64,000 nucleotides of DNA from Streptomyces sp. G-G2 (lineage in GTDB: Bacteria; Actinomycetota; Actinomycetes; Streptomycetales; Streptomycetaceae), in assembly GCF_030063135.1 (NCBI RefSeq), contig NZ_JASISO010000002.1:186001-250000 (forward strand). The letters run 5' to 3'. The position numbers and the translations under genes were made by a program. Under the pieces are notes generated by a model. The model was not told the DNA's origin, searched no databases, and saw nothing but the letters and a program-made list of their open reading frames with translations. Positions 1 to 8,255 of the stretch are shown in pieces. Position 1 is the first letter of the stretch. Every line of letters starts with the position of its first letter.

Positions 1-260
1 AGCGGCAGTTCCCTGCCGTTCTGGTGGCGGGTGACCGAGGACTCCTCGACCGCCCAGTGGTCCAGGGCGTGCAGCCGGGCGGTGAAGCGGTACTCCACGC
101 TCCCGTCGTCGCTGCGGACGGCGTAGCGGTCCTCGCCGAGCGGTTCGGGGGTCAGCAGGCGCTCGTGCGAGAACTCCGCGAGGCCCTTGCGCACGAGGGC
201 GCGGTTGGCGCGCTCCCACAGCTCGGGGGAGAGGTGGGACACGGCGTCGGCGAGGCTCAT
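1..260 (-). CDS. desD: DesD, NIS siderophore synthetase (N-terminal part, runs off window)
   Basis: Only the first 86 codons are visible; the gene continues beyond position 1. The product begins [19 protein letters not shown] and has the character of the IucA/IucC family. In desferrioxamine biosynthesis DesD joins three N-hydroxy-N-succinyl-cadaverine units and closes the ring, using ATP. The ATG at 258-260 overlaps the desC stop codon as ATGA, so it is translationally coupled and is the last gene of the desABCD operon in this window. The assignment rests mostly on operon position plus the N-terminal residues, because the ATP-binding and catalytic residues lie outside the window. Confidence 0.85.
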   Translation of the reverse strand, partial: MSLADAVSHLSPELWERANRALVRKGLAEFSHERLLTPEPLGEDRYAVRSDDGSVEYRFTARLHALDHWAVEESSVTRHQNGRELP

Positions 261-847
261 ATGGAGGCTCCCTGGGTGGAGGCCTGCGTGGCGGCCTGGA
301 ACTGGGCGCGGGTGCAGAAGCTCAGCAGAGCTTCCTTCTCGGGCTTGGTGACCGGCCCGTAGGGCACGAAGCCGACGGCCTCGTTGAGGGTGTGCACGGC
401 GGTGTTGCGGACGTCGGGTTCGACGACGACGCGCTCGGTCGCCGGGTCCGCGAACAGCGAGGCCATGACGGTGGTGATGACACCGAGGGTGAACCCGTGC
501 AGCGGGGTGTCGCCGGGGGCGACCAGGAAGTGCATGCCGACGTCCCCGGGCCGGGCGTCGTACAGGCCGACCAGTTCCAGCTCGCTCGGGTCGTAGCGCT
601 CCATCAGGAAGGCCGGGCGGCCGTCGTGCAGTCCGATGAACGCGTCGTGGTGCTCGGCCGCGGCGATCTTCATGTACTCGCGCTCGACGTCCGGCAGCGC
701 GGCGTCCTGCATCATCCAGAACGCGGCCTTCGGGTGGGTGACCCAGCCGTGCAGCAGCTCCGCGTCGGCGAAGGGGTCCAGCGGCCGGACGGCGAAGGTG
801 CCGAGGGCCGGATCGGTGCGGGTGAAGAGGACGTCGGTGGTGCTCAT
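257..847 (-). CDS. desC: DesC, N-hydroxycadaverine acyltransferase
   Basis: A 196-residue GNAT-fold protein of the IucB/siderophore acyltransferase type. It transfers an acetyl or succinyl group from CoA to N-hydroxycadaverine, giving the hydroxamate used by DesD. The family's HPKAAFWMM segment lies near residue 40, an ERYDP motif near 90, and the acetyl-CoA-binding [14 protein letters not shown] region near 155-170, followed by the AVGF C-terminal motif. The ATG at 845-847 overlaps the desB stop by 4 bp (ATGA), and its own stop overlaps the desD start in the same way. Both overlaps support this start. Confidence 0.93.
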   Translation of the reverse strand: MSTTDVLFTRTDPALGTFAVRPLDPFADAELLHGWVTHPKAAFWMMQDAALPDVEREYMKIAAAEHHDAFIGLHDGRPAFLMERYDPSELELVGLYDARPGDVGMHFLVAPGDTPLHGFTLGVITTVMASLFADPATERVVVEPDVRNTAVHTLNEAVGFVPYGPVTKPEKEALLSFCTRAQFQAATQASTQGASI

Positions 848-2163
848 GCCAGGGGGCCTTCCGGGGCGGCGAACTGCTGGAACGCGATGGACTTCTCGAC
901 CTTGTAGTACTCGCGGCCGAGGAGTTCTCCGATGATGTACGCGTTGCGGTACGCGGCCATGCCCAGGTCGGGCGAGGTGATCGAGTGGTTGTGGACCGTG
1001 CCGTTCTGGAGGAACACGCCGCGGCCGGTGGTGTCGATGCTGTAGTTGCGGGCCGCGTCGGGGCGCCCGTGGCCGTCGAAGTTCAGCCGGTCGCGCACCG
1101 GGTTCAGGAACTCCGGCAGGCTGTACTTGTAGCCGGTGGCCAGCACCAGGCCCTCGGTGGCGAGGCTGAAGTCCCGCTCCTGCTCCTCCTGGCGCAGCCC
1201 CAGGGTGTAGGCGCCCGTGGTGGTGTCGTAGGCCGCGGAGTTCAGCGAGGTGTTCGTCAGCAGGGTGGTGGGGACCGGGCCCGGCGAGGAGACCTTCTTC
1301 TGGTAGAGCATGTCGAAGATGGCGTTGATCAGCTCGCCGTCGATGCCCTTGAAGAGGTTCTTCTGCTGGGTCTCCAGGCGGTAGCGGGTGTCCTCGGGGA
1401 GCGCGTGGAAGTAGTCCACGTACTCGGGGGAGGTCATCTCCAGCGTCAGCTTGGTGTACTCCAGCGGGAAGAACCGCGGGGAGCGGGTGACCCAGTTGAG
1501 CTGGTAGCCGTGTACGTCGATCTCCGACAGGAGGTCGTAGTAGATCTCGGCGGCGCTCTGGCCCGAACCGACCAGGGTGATCGACTTCTTCTTCTGCAGC
1601 TCCGCCTTGTTCTGCACGTAGGCGCAGTTGTGGGTGAAGTCGCCGCCCAGGGAGGCGCAGGCCTCGGGGACGAAGGGCGGGGTGCCCGTGCCCAGGACCA
1701 GGCGGCGGGCGCGGTGCACCGAGCCCTGGTCGGTGTGGACCTCGTACAGCCCGGCGGCCTCGTCGTAGGTGACCTCGGTGACGGAGGTCGAGTAGAGGAC
1801 GTTCTCCAGGCGGTCCGCGGCCCAGCGGCAGTAGTCGTTGTACTCGGTCCGCAGCGGGTAGAAGTTCTCCCGTATGTAGAAGGAGTACAGCCGGTCCTTG
1901 TCCTTCAGGTAGTTCAGGAAGGAGAAGGGGGAGGTCGGGTCGGCCAGCGTGACCAGGTCCGACATGAACGGCGTCTGCAGGTGCGCGCCGTCCAGGAACA
2001 TCCCGGCGTGCCATTCGAAGTGCGGCTTCGACTCGATGAACAGGCCGTCGAGTTCGTCGACCGGCGCGGTCAGGCAGGCGAGTCCCAGGTTGAAGGGACC
2101 GAGCCCGATGGCGATGAAGTCGTGCGGCCCGCGGGGGTCACGGAGGTCACGAGGCGTGGACAA
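844..2163 (-). CDS. desB: DesB, cadaverine N-monooxygenase
   Basis: A 439-residue flavin monooxygenase of the lysine/ornithine N-hydroxylase family. It hydroxylates cadaverine using FAD, NADPH and oxygen. The FAD-binding GLGPFNLGL motif is near residues 20-28, the NADPH-binding GSGQSAAE motif near 196-203, and the family ATGYKYS motif near 343. The best start is a TTG at 2163, 17 bp inside the end of desA with a weak GGAGAA upstream; no ATG or GTG gives a sensible N-terminus. The TTG start and overlap imply coupling to desA translation. Confidence 0.93.
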   Translation of the reverse strand: MSTPRDLRDPRGPHDFIAIGLGPFNLGLACLTAPVDELDGLFIESKPHFEWHAGMFLDGAHLQTPFMSDLVTLADPTSPFSFLNYLKDKDRLYSFYIRENFYPLRTEYNDYCRWAADRLENVLYSTSVTEVTYDEAAGLYEVHTDQGSVHRARRLVLGTGTPPFVPEACASLGGDFTHNCAYVQNKAELQKKKSITLVGSGQSAAEIYYDLLSEIDVHGYQLNWVTRSPRFFPLEYTKLTLEMTSPEYVDYFHALPEDTRYRLETQQKNLFKGIDGELINAIFDMLYQKKVSSPGPVPTTLLTNTSLNSAAYDTTTGAYTLGLRQEEQERDFSLATEGLVLATGYKYSLPEFLNPVRDRLNFDGHGRPDAARNYSIDTTGRGVFLQNGTVHNHSITSPDLGMAAYRNAYIIGELLGREYYKVEKSIAFQQFAAPEGPLA

Positions 2164-3664
2164 GGGATTCTCCCAGGTACTGCTCGGCGTGGGCGGCGAG
2201 CAGGTCGAGGACGGCCGCGATGTCGGACGTCGTGGTCTGCGGGTTGAGGAGGGTGAACTTCAGGTACTGATGGCCGTCCACCTTGGTGCCGGCGACGACC
2301 GCCTCGCCGGAGGCGAACAGGGCCTTGCGGGCGTACAGGTTGGCCTCGTCGACCAGGTCGGCGCGGTGCTCGCCCGCGTCCGGTCCGGCCAGGGGCCCCT
2401 CACGGCGGTAGCTGGGGGAGTAGCGGAAGACGAGCGTGGAGATCTGCGGTTCGACGACGACCTGGAAGCGCGGGTCGGCGGCGATCAGCTTCCAGCCCTC
2501 GGCGGCCAGGTCGATGACCTCGTCGAAGAGCGAGCCGAGGCCGTCCGCGCCCATCACGCGCAGGGTCATCCAGAGTTTGAGGGCGTCGAAGCGGCGCGTG
2601 GTCTGGATCGACTTGTCGACCTGGTTGGGGATCTTCTCCTCGGCCATCCGGCGCGGGTTGAGGTAGTCCGCGTGGTACGTGGCGTGCTTGAGGGTGTCGC
2701 GGTCGCGGACCAGCACCGCGCTGGAGGAGACGGGCTGGAAGAAGGATTTGTGGTAGTCCACGGTGACCGAATCGGCCCGCTCGATGCCGTCGAGGAGGTG
2801 GCGGCGCGTGGGGGAGGCCAGCAGCCCGCAGCCGTAGGCGGCGTCCACGTGCATCCAGGTGGAGTGCTCGGCGGCCAGGTCGGCGATCTCCTGGAGCGGG
2901 TCGATGGACCCGAAGTCGGTGGTTCCGGCGGTGGCCACGACGGCCATGGGGACGAGGCCCTCGCGGACGCAGTTCTCCAGCTCCAGGGCGAGGAGCGAGG
3001 TGTCCATCCGGCGGTTGGAGTCGCAGGGGACGGAGATGACGGCTTCGTAGCCGAGGCCGAGCATGGCGGCCGACTTCTGCACGCTGAAGTGACTGCACTC
3101 CGAGGTGAAGACGCGCAGCTTCGGCAGCACCTGCGACTTGGGCAGGACGGCCGCGCAGTTCTGCATGACCTTGCGGCAGGCCTCGTCGCGGGCCAGGAAC
3201 AGCGCGTGGAAGTTCGACTGGCTGCCGCCGGAGGTGAAGACGCCGTCCGCGTCCGGGCCGAGGCCGATGCGCTGGGCGGTCCAGTCGATCAGGCGTCGCT
3301 CGATGAGCGTGGCGCCGATCGACTGGTCCCACGTGTCGAGGGAGGAGTTGACGGCGGAGAGGACCGCCTCGCCGAGCACGGCCGGGATGACGACCGGGCA
3401 GTTGAGGTGACCGAGGTAGCGCGGGTGGTGGAAGTACACCGCGTCGCGCAGGTAGACCTCTTCCAGCTCGTCGAGGACGAGGGCCGGGTCTTCGAGCGGC
3501 GTGTCCAGGTCGATCCCGTTGATGACCGGGGCGAGTTCGTCGACGGATATGCCGGTGTGGGGCCGTTCCGTGGTGGCGATCTTGGCAGCCACGCGTGCGA
3601 CGCCCTCGGTGACGGAACGCCGGTAGAGGTCCGCGGTCGTCTCGTTGAGCAGATGCTGACGCAT
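2147..3664 (-). CDS. desA: DesA, PLP-dependent lysine decarboxylase
   Basis: A 505-residue group II pyridoxal-phosphate decarboxylase that converts lysine to cadaverine, the first step of desferrioxamine synthesis. The PLP lysine sits in VDYHKSFF near residue 300, with the HVDAAYG aspartate motif ahead of it and the family TSGGSQSN segment further upstream. The ATG at 3662-3664 follows a GGAGG with nine bases between; an in-frame TTG three bases upstream is an alternative. It is the first gene of desABCD and lies just downstream of an iron box at 3709-3727, so iron repression through a DmdR/IdeR-type regulator is expected. Confidence 0.95.
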   Translation of the reverse strand: MRQHLLNETTADLYRRSVTEGVARVAAKIATTERPHTGISVDELAPVINGIDLDTPLEDPALVLDELEEVYLRDAVYFHHPRYLGHLNCPVVIPAVLGEAVLSAVNSSLDTWDQSIGATLIERRLIDWTAQRIGLGPDADGVFTSGGSQSNFHALFLARDEACRKVMQNCAAVLPKSQVLPKLRVFTSECSHFSVQKSAAMLGLGYEAVISVPCDSNRRMDTSLLALELENCVREGLVPMAVVATAGTTDFGSIDPLQEIADLAAEHSTWMHVDAAYGCGLLASPTRRHLLDGIERADSVTVDYHKSFFQPVSSSAVLVRDRDTLKHATYHADYLNPRRMAEEKIPNQVDKSIQTTRRFDALKLWMTLRVMGADGLGSLFDEVIDLAAEGWKLIAADPRFQVVVEPQISTLVFRYSPSYRREGPLAGPDAGEHRADLVDEANLYARKALFASGEAVVAGTKVDGHQYLKFTLLNPQTTTSDIAAVLDLLAAHAEQYLGESLVHAS

Positions 3665-3708
3665 CAACTGGTTCCTCCGGGCGGGGAAGAGGGGGAGTGG
3701 GGCGGTAA

Positions 3709-3727
3709 TTAGGTTAGCCTAACCTAA
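3709..3727 (-). promoter_or_regulatory. Iron box upstream of desABCD
   Basis: The 19-base sequence ttaggttagcctaacctaa is a perfect inverted repeat (nine-base arms around one C). It matches the consensus TTAGGTTAGSCTAACCTAA bound by DmdR1/IdeR iron repressors in Streptomyces. It lies 45 bases before the desA start, as expected for an operator overlapping the promoter. Confidence 0.93.
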
Positions 3728-3740
3728 CTATGAGGCCAAA

Positions 3741-3779
3741 TGAGGATGGGCCCCGGCCAAAAGCCGGGGCCCATCCTCA
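3741..3779 (-). terminator. Terminator hairpin after desF
   Basis: A perfect 17-base-pair stem (3741-3757 with 3763-3779) closes a five-base CAAAA loop. It sits between the desF stop and the desA iron box, so it should end desEF transcription before the desA promoter. There is no clear U-tract, which is common in Streptomyces. Confidence 0.8.
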
Positions 3780-3788
3780 AGTGGTCTT

Positions 3789-4688
3789 CTAGAGAGCCGA
3801 GTTGGGGTCCTCGCTGGGAGCCTTGCCCGCGTACGCCTCGGCGAGCAACTGCTCCTCGGTCGCGCCGAGTCGCCAGTAGCCGGTGAAGCTCACCGCGCGC
3901 CGGTTGATGGAACGTTCCTGCACGACGTGCCGGCGGACCGCCCGCACCGTGCCCGCCTCGCCCGCGATCCAGGCGTACGGAGCCACCGCCTCCGGCCGCT
4001 CGGCCGCCCGCAGCACCTCCAGGACCCGTTCGGTGCGCCCGGGGCCCTGGTCCGTACGGACGATCCAGGTGATCTCCGCGCCCGCCGGGGCCGCCAGTTC
4101 GAGCCGGTCGTCCTCGTGCGGGACCTCGAACCACGCCGTCACCCGCGCGTCGTCCGGGAGCTGCTCCAAGATCGCCGCGGCGGCGGGCAGCGCGGTCTCG
4201 TCGGCGTACATCAGGACCGCGTCCGTGCCCGCGGGCGGCTGGAACCGCACCGACTTGTTCTCCGCGACGGCCGGGCCGATCACCAGGATCCGGCGGCCGG
4301 AAACCGCCCTGCCCGCCCACGCGGAGGCGGGGCTGCCCTCGCCGTGCAGGACGAAGTCGATGTCGATCTCGTCCACGCCCTCCTCCGTGCGCCGCTGCTC
4401 GCGCACCGTGTACGAGCGCATCACCGGACGTTCCTCGTCCGGCATCCCGCGCCACGCGCCGAACCAGGTGTCCTCGTCGGTGGACGGCAGGACGGTGTGC
4501 TCCTGGTGCGGCGGCGGCAGGAAGAGCGAGAGGCTCTGGTCGCGGCCGCCGGACCGGAAGCCCGCGAGGGACGGGCCGCCGAACGTGACGCGCAGGAAGG
4601 AGTGGCCGAGGCGCCGGGTGCGCAGTACTTCGAGCGCGAAGAACCGGAAGTGGGCGACGGCGGCGGGAGCCGGTGCGGTGACGGTCAT
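3789..4688 (-). CDS. desF: DesF, siderophore-interacting (ViuB-type) reductase
   Basis: A 299-residue member of the siderophore-interacting protein family. It has an N-terminal FAD-binding barrel (about residues 15-130, with the RSYTVREQ flavin motif) and a C-terminal NAD(P)H-binding SIP domain containing WIAGEAGTVRAVRR. Such proteins reduce ferric siderophore in the cytoplasm and release Fe(II). It lies 61 bp downstream of desE on the same strand, so it probably shares the desE iron-box promoter, and a strong hairpin follows it. The start ATG at 4686-4688 is the only convincing one. In S. coelicolor the equivalent gene is called desF. Confidence 0.88.
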   Translation of the reverse strand: MTVTAPAPAAVAHFRFFALEVLRTRRLGHSFLRVTFGGPSLAGFRSGGRDQSLSLFLPPPHQEHTVLPSTDEDTWFGAWRGMPDEERPVMRSYTVREQRRTEEGVDEIDIDFVLHGEGSPASAWAGRAVSGRRILVIGPAVAENKSVRFQPPAGTDAVLMYADETALPAAAAILEQLPDDARVTAWFEVPHEDDRLELAAPAGAEITWIVRTDQGPGRTERVLEVLRAAERPEAVAPYAWIAGEAGTVRAVRRHVVQERSINRRAVSFTGYWRLGATEEQLLAEAYAGKAPSEDPNSAL

Positions 4689-4749
4689 GCGGAAGGTCCC
4701 CCCTGGGACGGAGTGCGTACGGAGGTCAGGGCGATCCGGGGTGCCGTGC

Positions 4750-5787
4750 TCAGCCGAGCTTCTTGGCCTTCTCGATGGAGGTGGCCAGGTCCTCGACCAG
4801 CTTGGCGGCCTTGTCGTACGAGTAGATCGGCTCGGTGACGCGCGGGACGACCTGCCCGGCCTTGACGGCGGGCAGTTCGTTCCAGGTCGGCTTGGCCTTC
4901 AGGGCCTCCGGCTGGAGGGTGGCGCTGCGGTTGTCGAGCATGATCACGTCTGCCTTGTACTTGCCCGCGTTCTCCCAGCTGAGGCTCTCGAAGAAGCCGC
5001 CCTCGTCCAGCTTCTCGGGGGTGACGAACTCGACGCCCAGCTCCTCGAAGTACTTAAGGTCGGCCGAGGTCTTCGCGGTGGAGACGTAGAACATCTGGTC
5101 GGCGCCGGAACCGACGAGCACCTTGACGCCCGGGTTGGCCTTGGTGGCCGCGCGCAGCTTGGCGGAGGCCGCCTCGAAGCGGGTCTTGGCGTCGACGACG
5201 TTCTTGGCGTTCATGTCGGCGCCCAGGGACTTCGCCAGCTCGGCCATCCGCTCCAGCGGCTTGGTGAGGCTGACGTCGCCGCCCACCGAGATCGCGGCGG
5301 CCGGGGCCAGCTTCAGGATCTTGTCCTTGGAGGCCTCGGGGACGTACCAGTACGTGCCGTCCCAGGTGTTGGTGAGGAGCAGGTCGGGCTGGAGGGCCGC
5401 GTACTTCTCGACGTTGAACTGGTCGTAGACGTTGCCGAGGACCTCGACCTTGGAGACGTCCATCGAACCGGCCTGCACGTCGGGCTTGCCGTCGGGCAGG
5501 GTCGTCGGGCCGAACACGCCCTTGACCGGGATGCCGTAGTCGTAGAGCGCGGCGGCCGTGCCGGTGAAGGCGACGATGTTCTTCGGCTTCGCCTTGAGCG
5601 AGATGTCCTTGCCGAGGTCGTCCTTGAACGTCCAAGCGCCCTGGCTCGCGCCCGCCTTGTCCGCCCCGCCCTTCTCGGATTTCGCGTCGGAGCCACCGCA
5701 GGCGGTGAGCGCGGCGACGAGACCGAGGGCGCCGCCGGCGGCGATGAGGCCGCGGCGGGTGAGGAGGGAGGACCGGGACTTGGGCAT
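4750..5787 (-). CDS. desE: DesE, ferrioxamine-binding lipoprotein
   Basis: A 345-residue substrate-binding protein of an iron-siderophore ABC importer. The N-terminus has a twin-arginine-like stretch (TRRGLIAAGG, residues 10-19) and the lipobox LTAC with the lipidated Cys at residue 30, followed by a Gly/Ser/Lys-rich linker, so it is exported and anchored to the membrane. The remainder is a FepB/FhuD-type two-lobed binding domain. The matching permease and ATPase genes are not in this window. An iron box lies 52 bp upstream of the start. Confidence 0.9.
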   Translation of the reverse strand: MPKSRSSLLTRRGLIAAGGALGLVAALTACGGSDAKSEKGGADKAGASQGAWTFKDDLGKDISLKAKPKNIVAFTGTAAALYDYGIPVKGVFGPTTLPDGKPDVQAGSMDVSKVEVLGNVYDQFNVEKYAALQPDLLLTNTWDGTYWYVPEASKDKILKLAPAAAISVGGDVSLTKPLERMAELAKSLGADMNAKNVVDAKTRFEAASAKLRAATKANPGVKVLVGSGADQMFYVSTAKTSADLKYFEELGVEFVTPEKLDEGGFFESLSWENAGKYKADVIMLDNRSATLQPEALKAKPTWNELPAVKAGQVVPRVTEPIYSYDKAAKLVEDLATSIEKAKKLG

Positions 5788-5838
5788 GTGGGTGTCCGCT
5801 TTCGTGCGTTGCAGGGGCCGCTCTCGGCCGTTCGCAAC

Positions 5839-5857
5839 GAAGGTTAGCCTAACCTCA
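5839..5857 (-). promoter_or_regulatory. Iron box upstream of desEF
   Basis: The sequence gaaggttagcctaacctca matches the 19-base iron-box consensus at 16 of 19 positions, keeping the central AGGTTAGCCTAACCT palindrome. It lies about 50 bp ahead of desE. The degenerate ends suggest weaker repressor binding than at the perfect desA box. Confidence 0.88.
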
Positions 5858-5942
5858 CACGCTATGGGTAAGGGGGACCTAAGTTCCTCTCCGAAACCTG
5901 CTCCGGCATAGGGTCGCGGAACGCGGTGCCGGGGGAGGGCGC

Positions 5943-6186
5943 ATGGTCACGCTGTTGTCGCTGGCCTGCCCGTTCGCCGCGGGGTACCTGATCGTCACGG
6001 GAGTTCCCGCTGTCGCGGCTCTGTACCTGGCCCGACGGGACCCGGGCAGAACTCGTCCCGGGCTGGGTCGACCCGGTGCTGATGGGTTCGCTGGCCGGCG
6101 CCGCCGCGTGTGCGGCGGGCGCCGGGATGCGAAACGCGCGCCGCCTCGGCAGCGTCAGCCGGAGAAGCCCAGTTCGCGGGCGATGA
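5943..6186 (+). pseudogene. Small two-helix membrane protein, apparently frameshifted
   Basis: An ATG at 5943 follows a strong GGGGGAGG site and encodes MVTLLSLACPFAAGYLIV and a hydrophobic helix ending LYLARRD. At about 6045 the plausible reading jumps by one base: removing one A after GACCCGGGC restores ELVPGWVDPVLMGSLAGAAA and a second hydrophobic helix, ending at TGA 6184-6186. Read without that correction, the second half becomes Arg/Gly-rich and unlike a membrane protein. The tail overlaps the 3' end of the convergent acyl-CoA dehydrogenase gene. It is either a decayed gene or a sequencing error; I do not recognise the family. Confidence 0.45.
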
Positions 6187-7315
6187 GCATGCGCTGGACC
6201 TCGCTGGTGCCCTCGCCGATCTCCAGGATCTTGGAGTCGCGCCACATCCGGGCCACGGGGTACTCGTTCATGAAGCCGTAGCCGCCGTGGATCTGGGTGG
6301 CCTCGCGGGCGTTGTCGACGGCGACCGTCGAGGAGTACAGCTTCGCGAGCGCCGCCTCCTTCTTGAACGGCTCCCCGTGCACCAGCCGGGACGCCGCGTC
6401 GCGCCAGCCGAGCCGTGCCATGTGGGCGCGCATCTCCATGTCCGCCAGCTTGAACTGGATGGCCTGGTTGTCGCCGATCGCCCGCCCGAAGGCGTGGCGC
6501 TCCTTGGCGTACTTCACCGACTCGTCCACGCAGCCCTGGGCCAGGCCCGTCGCGAGCGCGGAGATGGCGATGCGGCCCTCGTCGAGGATGCGCAGGAACT
6601 GGGCGTAGCCGCGGCCCTCCGCGCCCACCAGGTTGGCGAGCGGGACCCGTACGTCCTGGAAGGACAGCTCACGGGTGTCGGAGGAGTTCCAGCCGACCTT
6701 GGAGTACGGCGCCGCCACCGTGAAGCCGGGCGTGCCCGACGGCACGATGATCGAGGAGATCTCCGGGCGGCCGTCGGCCTTGCGGCCGGTCACCGCGGTG
6801 ACCGTGACCAGGCCGGTGATGTCGGTGCCGGAGTTGGTGATGAAGCACTTCGACCCGTTGATCACCCACTCGTCGCCGTCCCGTACGGCCGTGGTGCGGG
6901 TGCCGCCCGCGTCCGAGCCGCCGTCCGGCTCGGTCAGGCCGAAGGCGCCGAGGATCTCACCGGAGCACATCCGCGGCAGCCACTCCCGCTTCTGCTCCTC
7001 GGTGCCGAACAGGTGGATCGGCATGGCGCCCAGCGAGACGCCCGCCTCCAGGGTGATGGCGACGGAGGAGTCGACGCGGGCCAGCTCCTCCAGGGCGATG
7101 CCTAGGGCGAGGTAGTCGCCGCCCATGCCCCCGTACTCCTCCGGGAAGGGCAGCCCGAACAGGCCCATCCGGCCCATCTCGCGGACGATCTCGTACGGGA
7201 ACTCGTGGCGCTCGTAGAGGTCGCCGATCTTCGGGGCGACCACGTCGTGCGCGAACGCCTCGACGGTGCGGCGGAGTTCCTCGTGCTCGGGGGTGAGCCG
7301 GTGGTCGAGGGCCAT
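6155..7315 (-). CDS. Acyl-CoA dehydrogenase of the leucine/isovalerate operon
   Basis: A 386-residue FAD acyl-CoA dehydrogenase. It shows the FGLTEPDGGSDA and CFITNS substrate/FAD motifs in the middle domain, and QIHGGYGFMNEYPV plus IGEGTSEVQ near the C-terminus. The Glu in GEGTSE (about residue 368) is in the position of the catalytic base of short/medium-chain enzymes. It is the last gene of an operon with HMG-CoA lyase (four bases away) and an acyl-CoA carboxylase, so isovaleryl-CoA or another branched acyl-CoA is the likely substrate. The counterpart in other Streptomyces is called AcdH. Substrate choice is inferred from context. Confidence 0.9.
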   Translation of the reverse strand: MALDHRLTPEHEELRRTVEAFAHDVVAPKIGDLYERHEFPYEIVREMGRMGLFGLPFPEEYGGMGGDYLALGIALEELARVDSSVAITLEAGVSLGAMPIHLFGTEEQKREWLPRMCSGEILGAFGLTEPDGGSDAGGTRTTAVRDGDEWVINGSKCFITNSGTDITGLVTVTAVTGRKADGRPEISSIIVPSGTPGFTVAAPYSKVGWNSSDTRELSFQDVRVPLANLVGAEGRGYAQFLRILDEGRIAISALATGLAQGCVDESVKYAKERHAFGRAIGDNQAIQFKLADMEMRAHMARLGWRDAASRLVHGEPFKKEAALAKLYSSTVAVDNAREATQIHGGYGFMNEYPVARMWRDSKILEIGEGTSEVQRMLIARELGFSG

Positions 7316-7319
7316 GGTT

Positions 7320-8255
7320 CTACTGCTCCTTGTGGGAGAGGGCTTTGACGGTGCGGGAGGGGCTGGGCCGTCCCAGCTGTTCGGCCATCCACACGCTCGT
7401 GGCGGTGAGGGCGGCCAGATCGACCCCGGTGTCGATGCCGAGGCCGTCGAGCATCCACACGAGGTCCTCGGTGGCGAGGTTCCCGGTGGCGCTCTTCGCG
7501 TACGGGCAGCCGCCGAGGCCGCCCGCGGAGGCGTCGACGGTGCTCACGCCGTGCTGGAGCGCGGCGAGGGTGTTGGACAGGGCCTGTCCGTAGGTGTCGT
7601 GGAAGTGGACCCCGATCCGGTCGGTCCCGACGCCCGCCTCGTTCAGCGCGGACAGGAGGGCCTGGACGTGGCCGGGGGTCGCGACGCCGATGGTGTCGCC
7701 GAGGCTCAGTTCGTCGCAGCCGAGGTCGAGGAGGGCCTTCGCCACCCGGACGACCTGGTGGACCGGGACCGGCCCCTCCCACGGGTCGCCGAAGCACATC
7801 GAGAGGTAGCCGCGGACGTGCGCCCCGCTCGCCTTCGCACGGGCGACGACCGGCTCGAACATGGCGAGGGACTCCGCGACGGTCCGGTTGAGGTTGCGGG
7901 TGGCGAAGGTCTCCGTCGCCGAGCCGAACACCGCGATCCGGGTGGCGCCGAGGGCGAGGGCCCGGTCCAGGCCGCGCTCGTTGGGCACCAGGACCGGCAG
8001 GGCCGCGGAGACGCCGGACAGGAGCGGGAAGAGCTCTTCCGCGTCGGCCAGCTGGGGCACCCACTTGGGGTGCACGAAGCTGGTCGCCTCGATGGTGGTC
8101 AGGCCCGCCGAGGCGAGGCGGTGGATGAACTCCGCCTTCACGGCGGTGGGTACGGAGGTCTTCTCGTTCTGCAGGCCGTCGCGGGCGCCGACCTCGTGGA
8201 TACGGACCCGGGCCGGGAGGCCGGGCGCGGGAAAGGCCATCGGGAGCCCGTTCAC
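7320..8255 (-). CDS. Hydroxymethylglutaryl-CoA lyase
   Basis: A 311-residue TIM-barrel lyase of the HMGL/DRE family that cleaves HMG-CoA to acetoacetate and acetyl-CoA, the last step of leucine breakdown. The N-terminal EVGARDGLQNE motif carries the Arg-Asp pair, GVHFHDTYG provides metal-binding histidines, and GGLGGCPYAKSATGN holds the catalytic Cys of the family signature. The GTG at 8253-8255 overlaps the stop of the biotin carboxylase as GTGA, so I prefer it to the internal ATG at 8240. Third gene of the catabolic operon. Confidence 0.93.
   Translation of the reverse strand: MNGLPMAFPAPGLPARVRIHEVGARDGLQNEKTSVPTAVKAEFIHRLASAGLTTIEATSFVHPKWVPQLADAEELFPLLSGVSAALPVLVPNERGLDRALALGATRIAVFGSATETFATRNLNRTVAESLAMFEPVVARAKASGAHVRGYLSMCFGDPWEGPVPVHQVVRVAKALLDLGCDELSLGDTIGVATPGHVQALLSALNEAGVGTDRIGVHFHDTYGQALSNTLAALQHGVSTVDASAGGLGGCPYAKSATGNLATEDLVWMLDGLGIDTGVDLAALTATSVWMAEQLGRPSPSRTVKALSHKEQ

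Noticed and set aside
985..2247. Long rightward reading frame opposite desB/desA
   Set aside because: It is the mirror of strongly supported leftward genes; the translation is Val/Gly/Arg-rich without motifs.
1949..3712. Long rightward frame opposite desA
   Set aside because: An antisense artefact of high GC; the opposite strand encodes a clear PLP decarboxylase.
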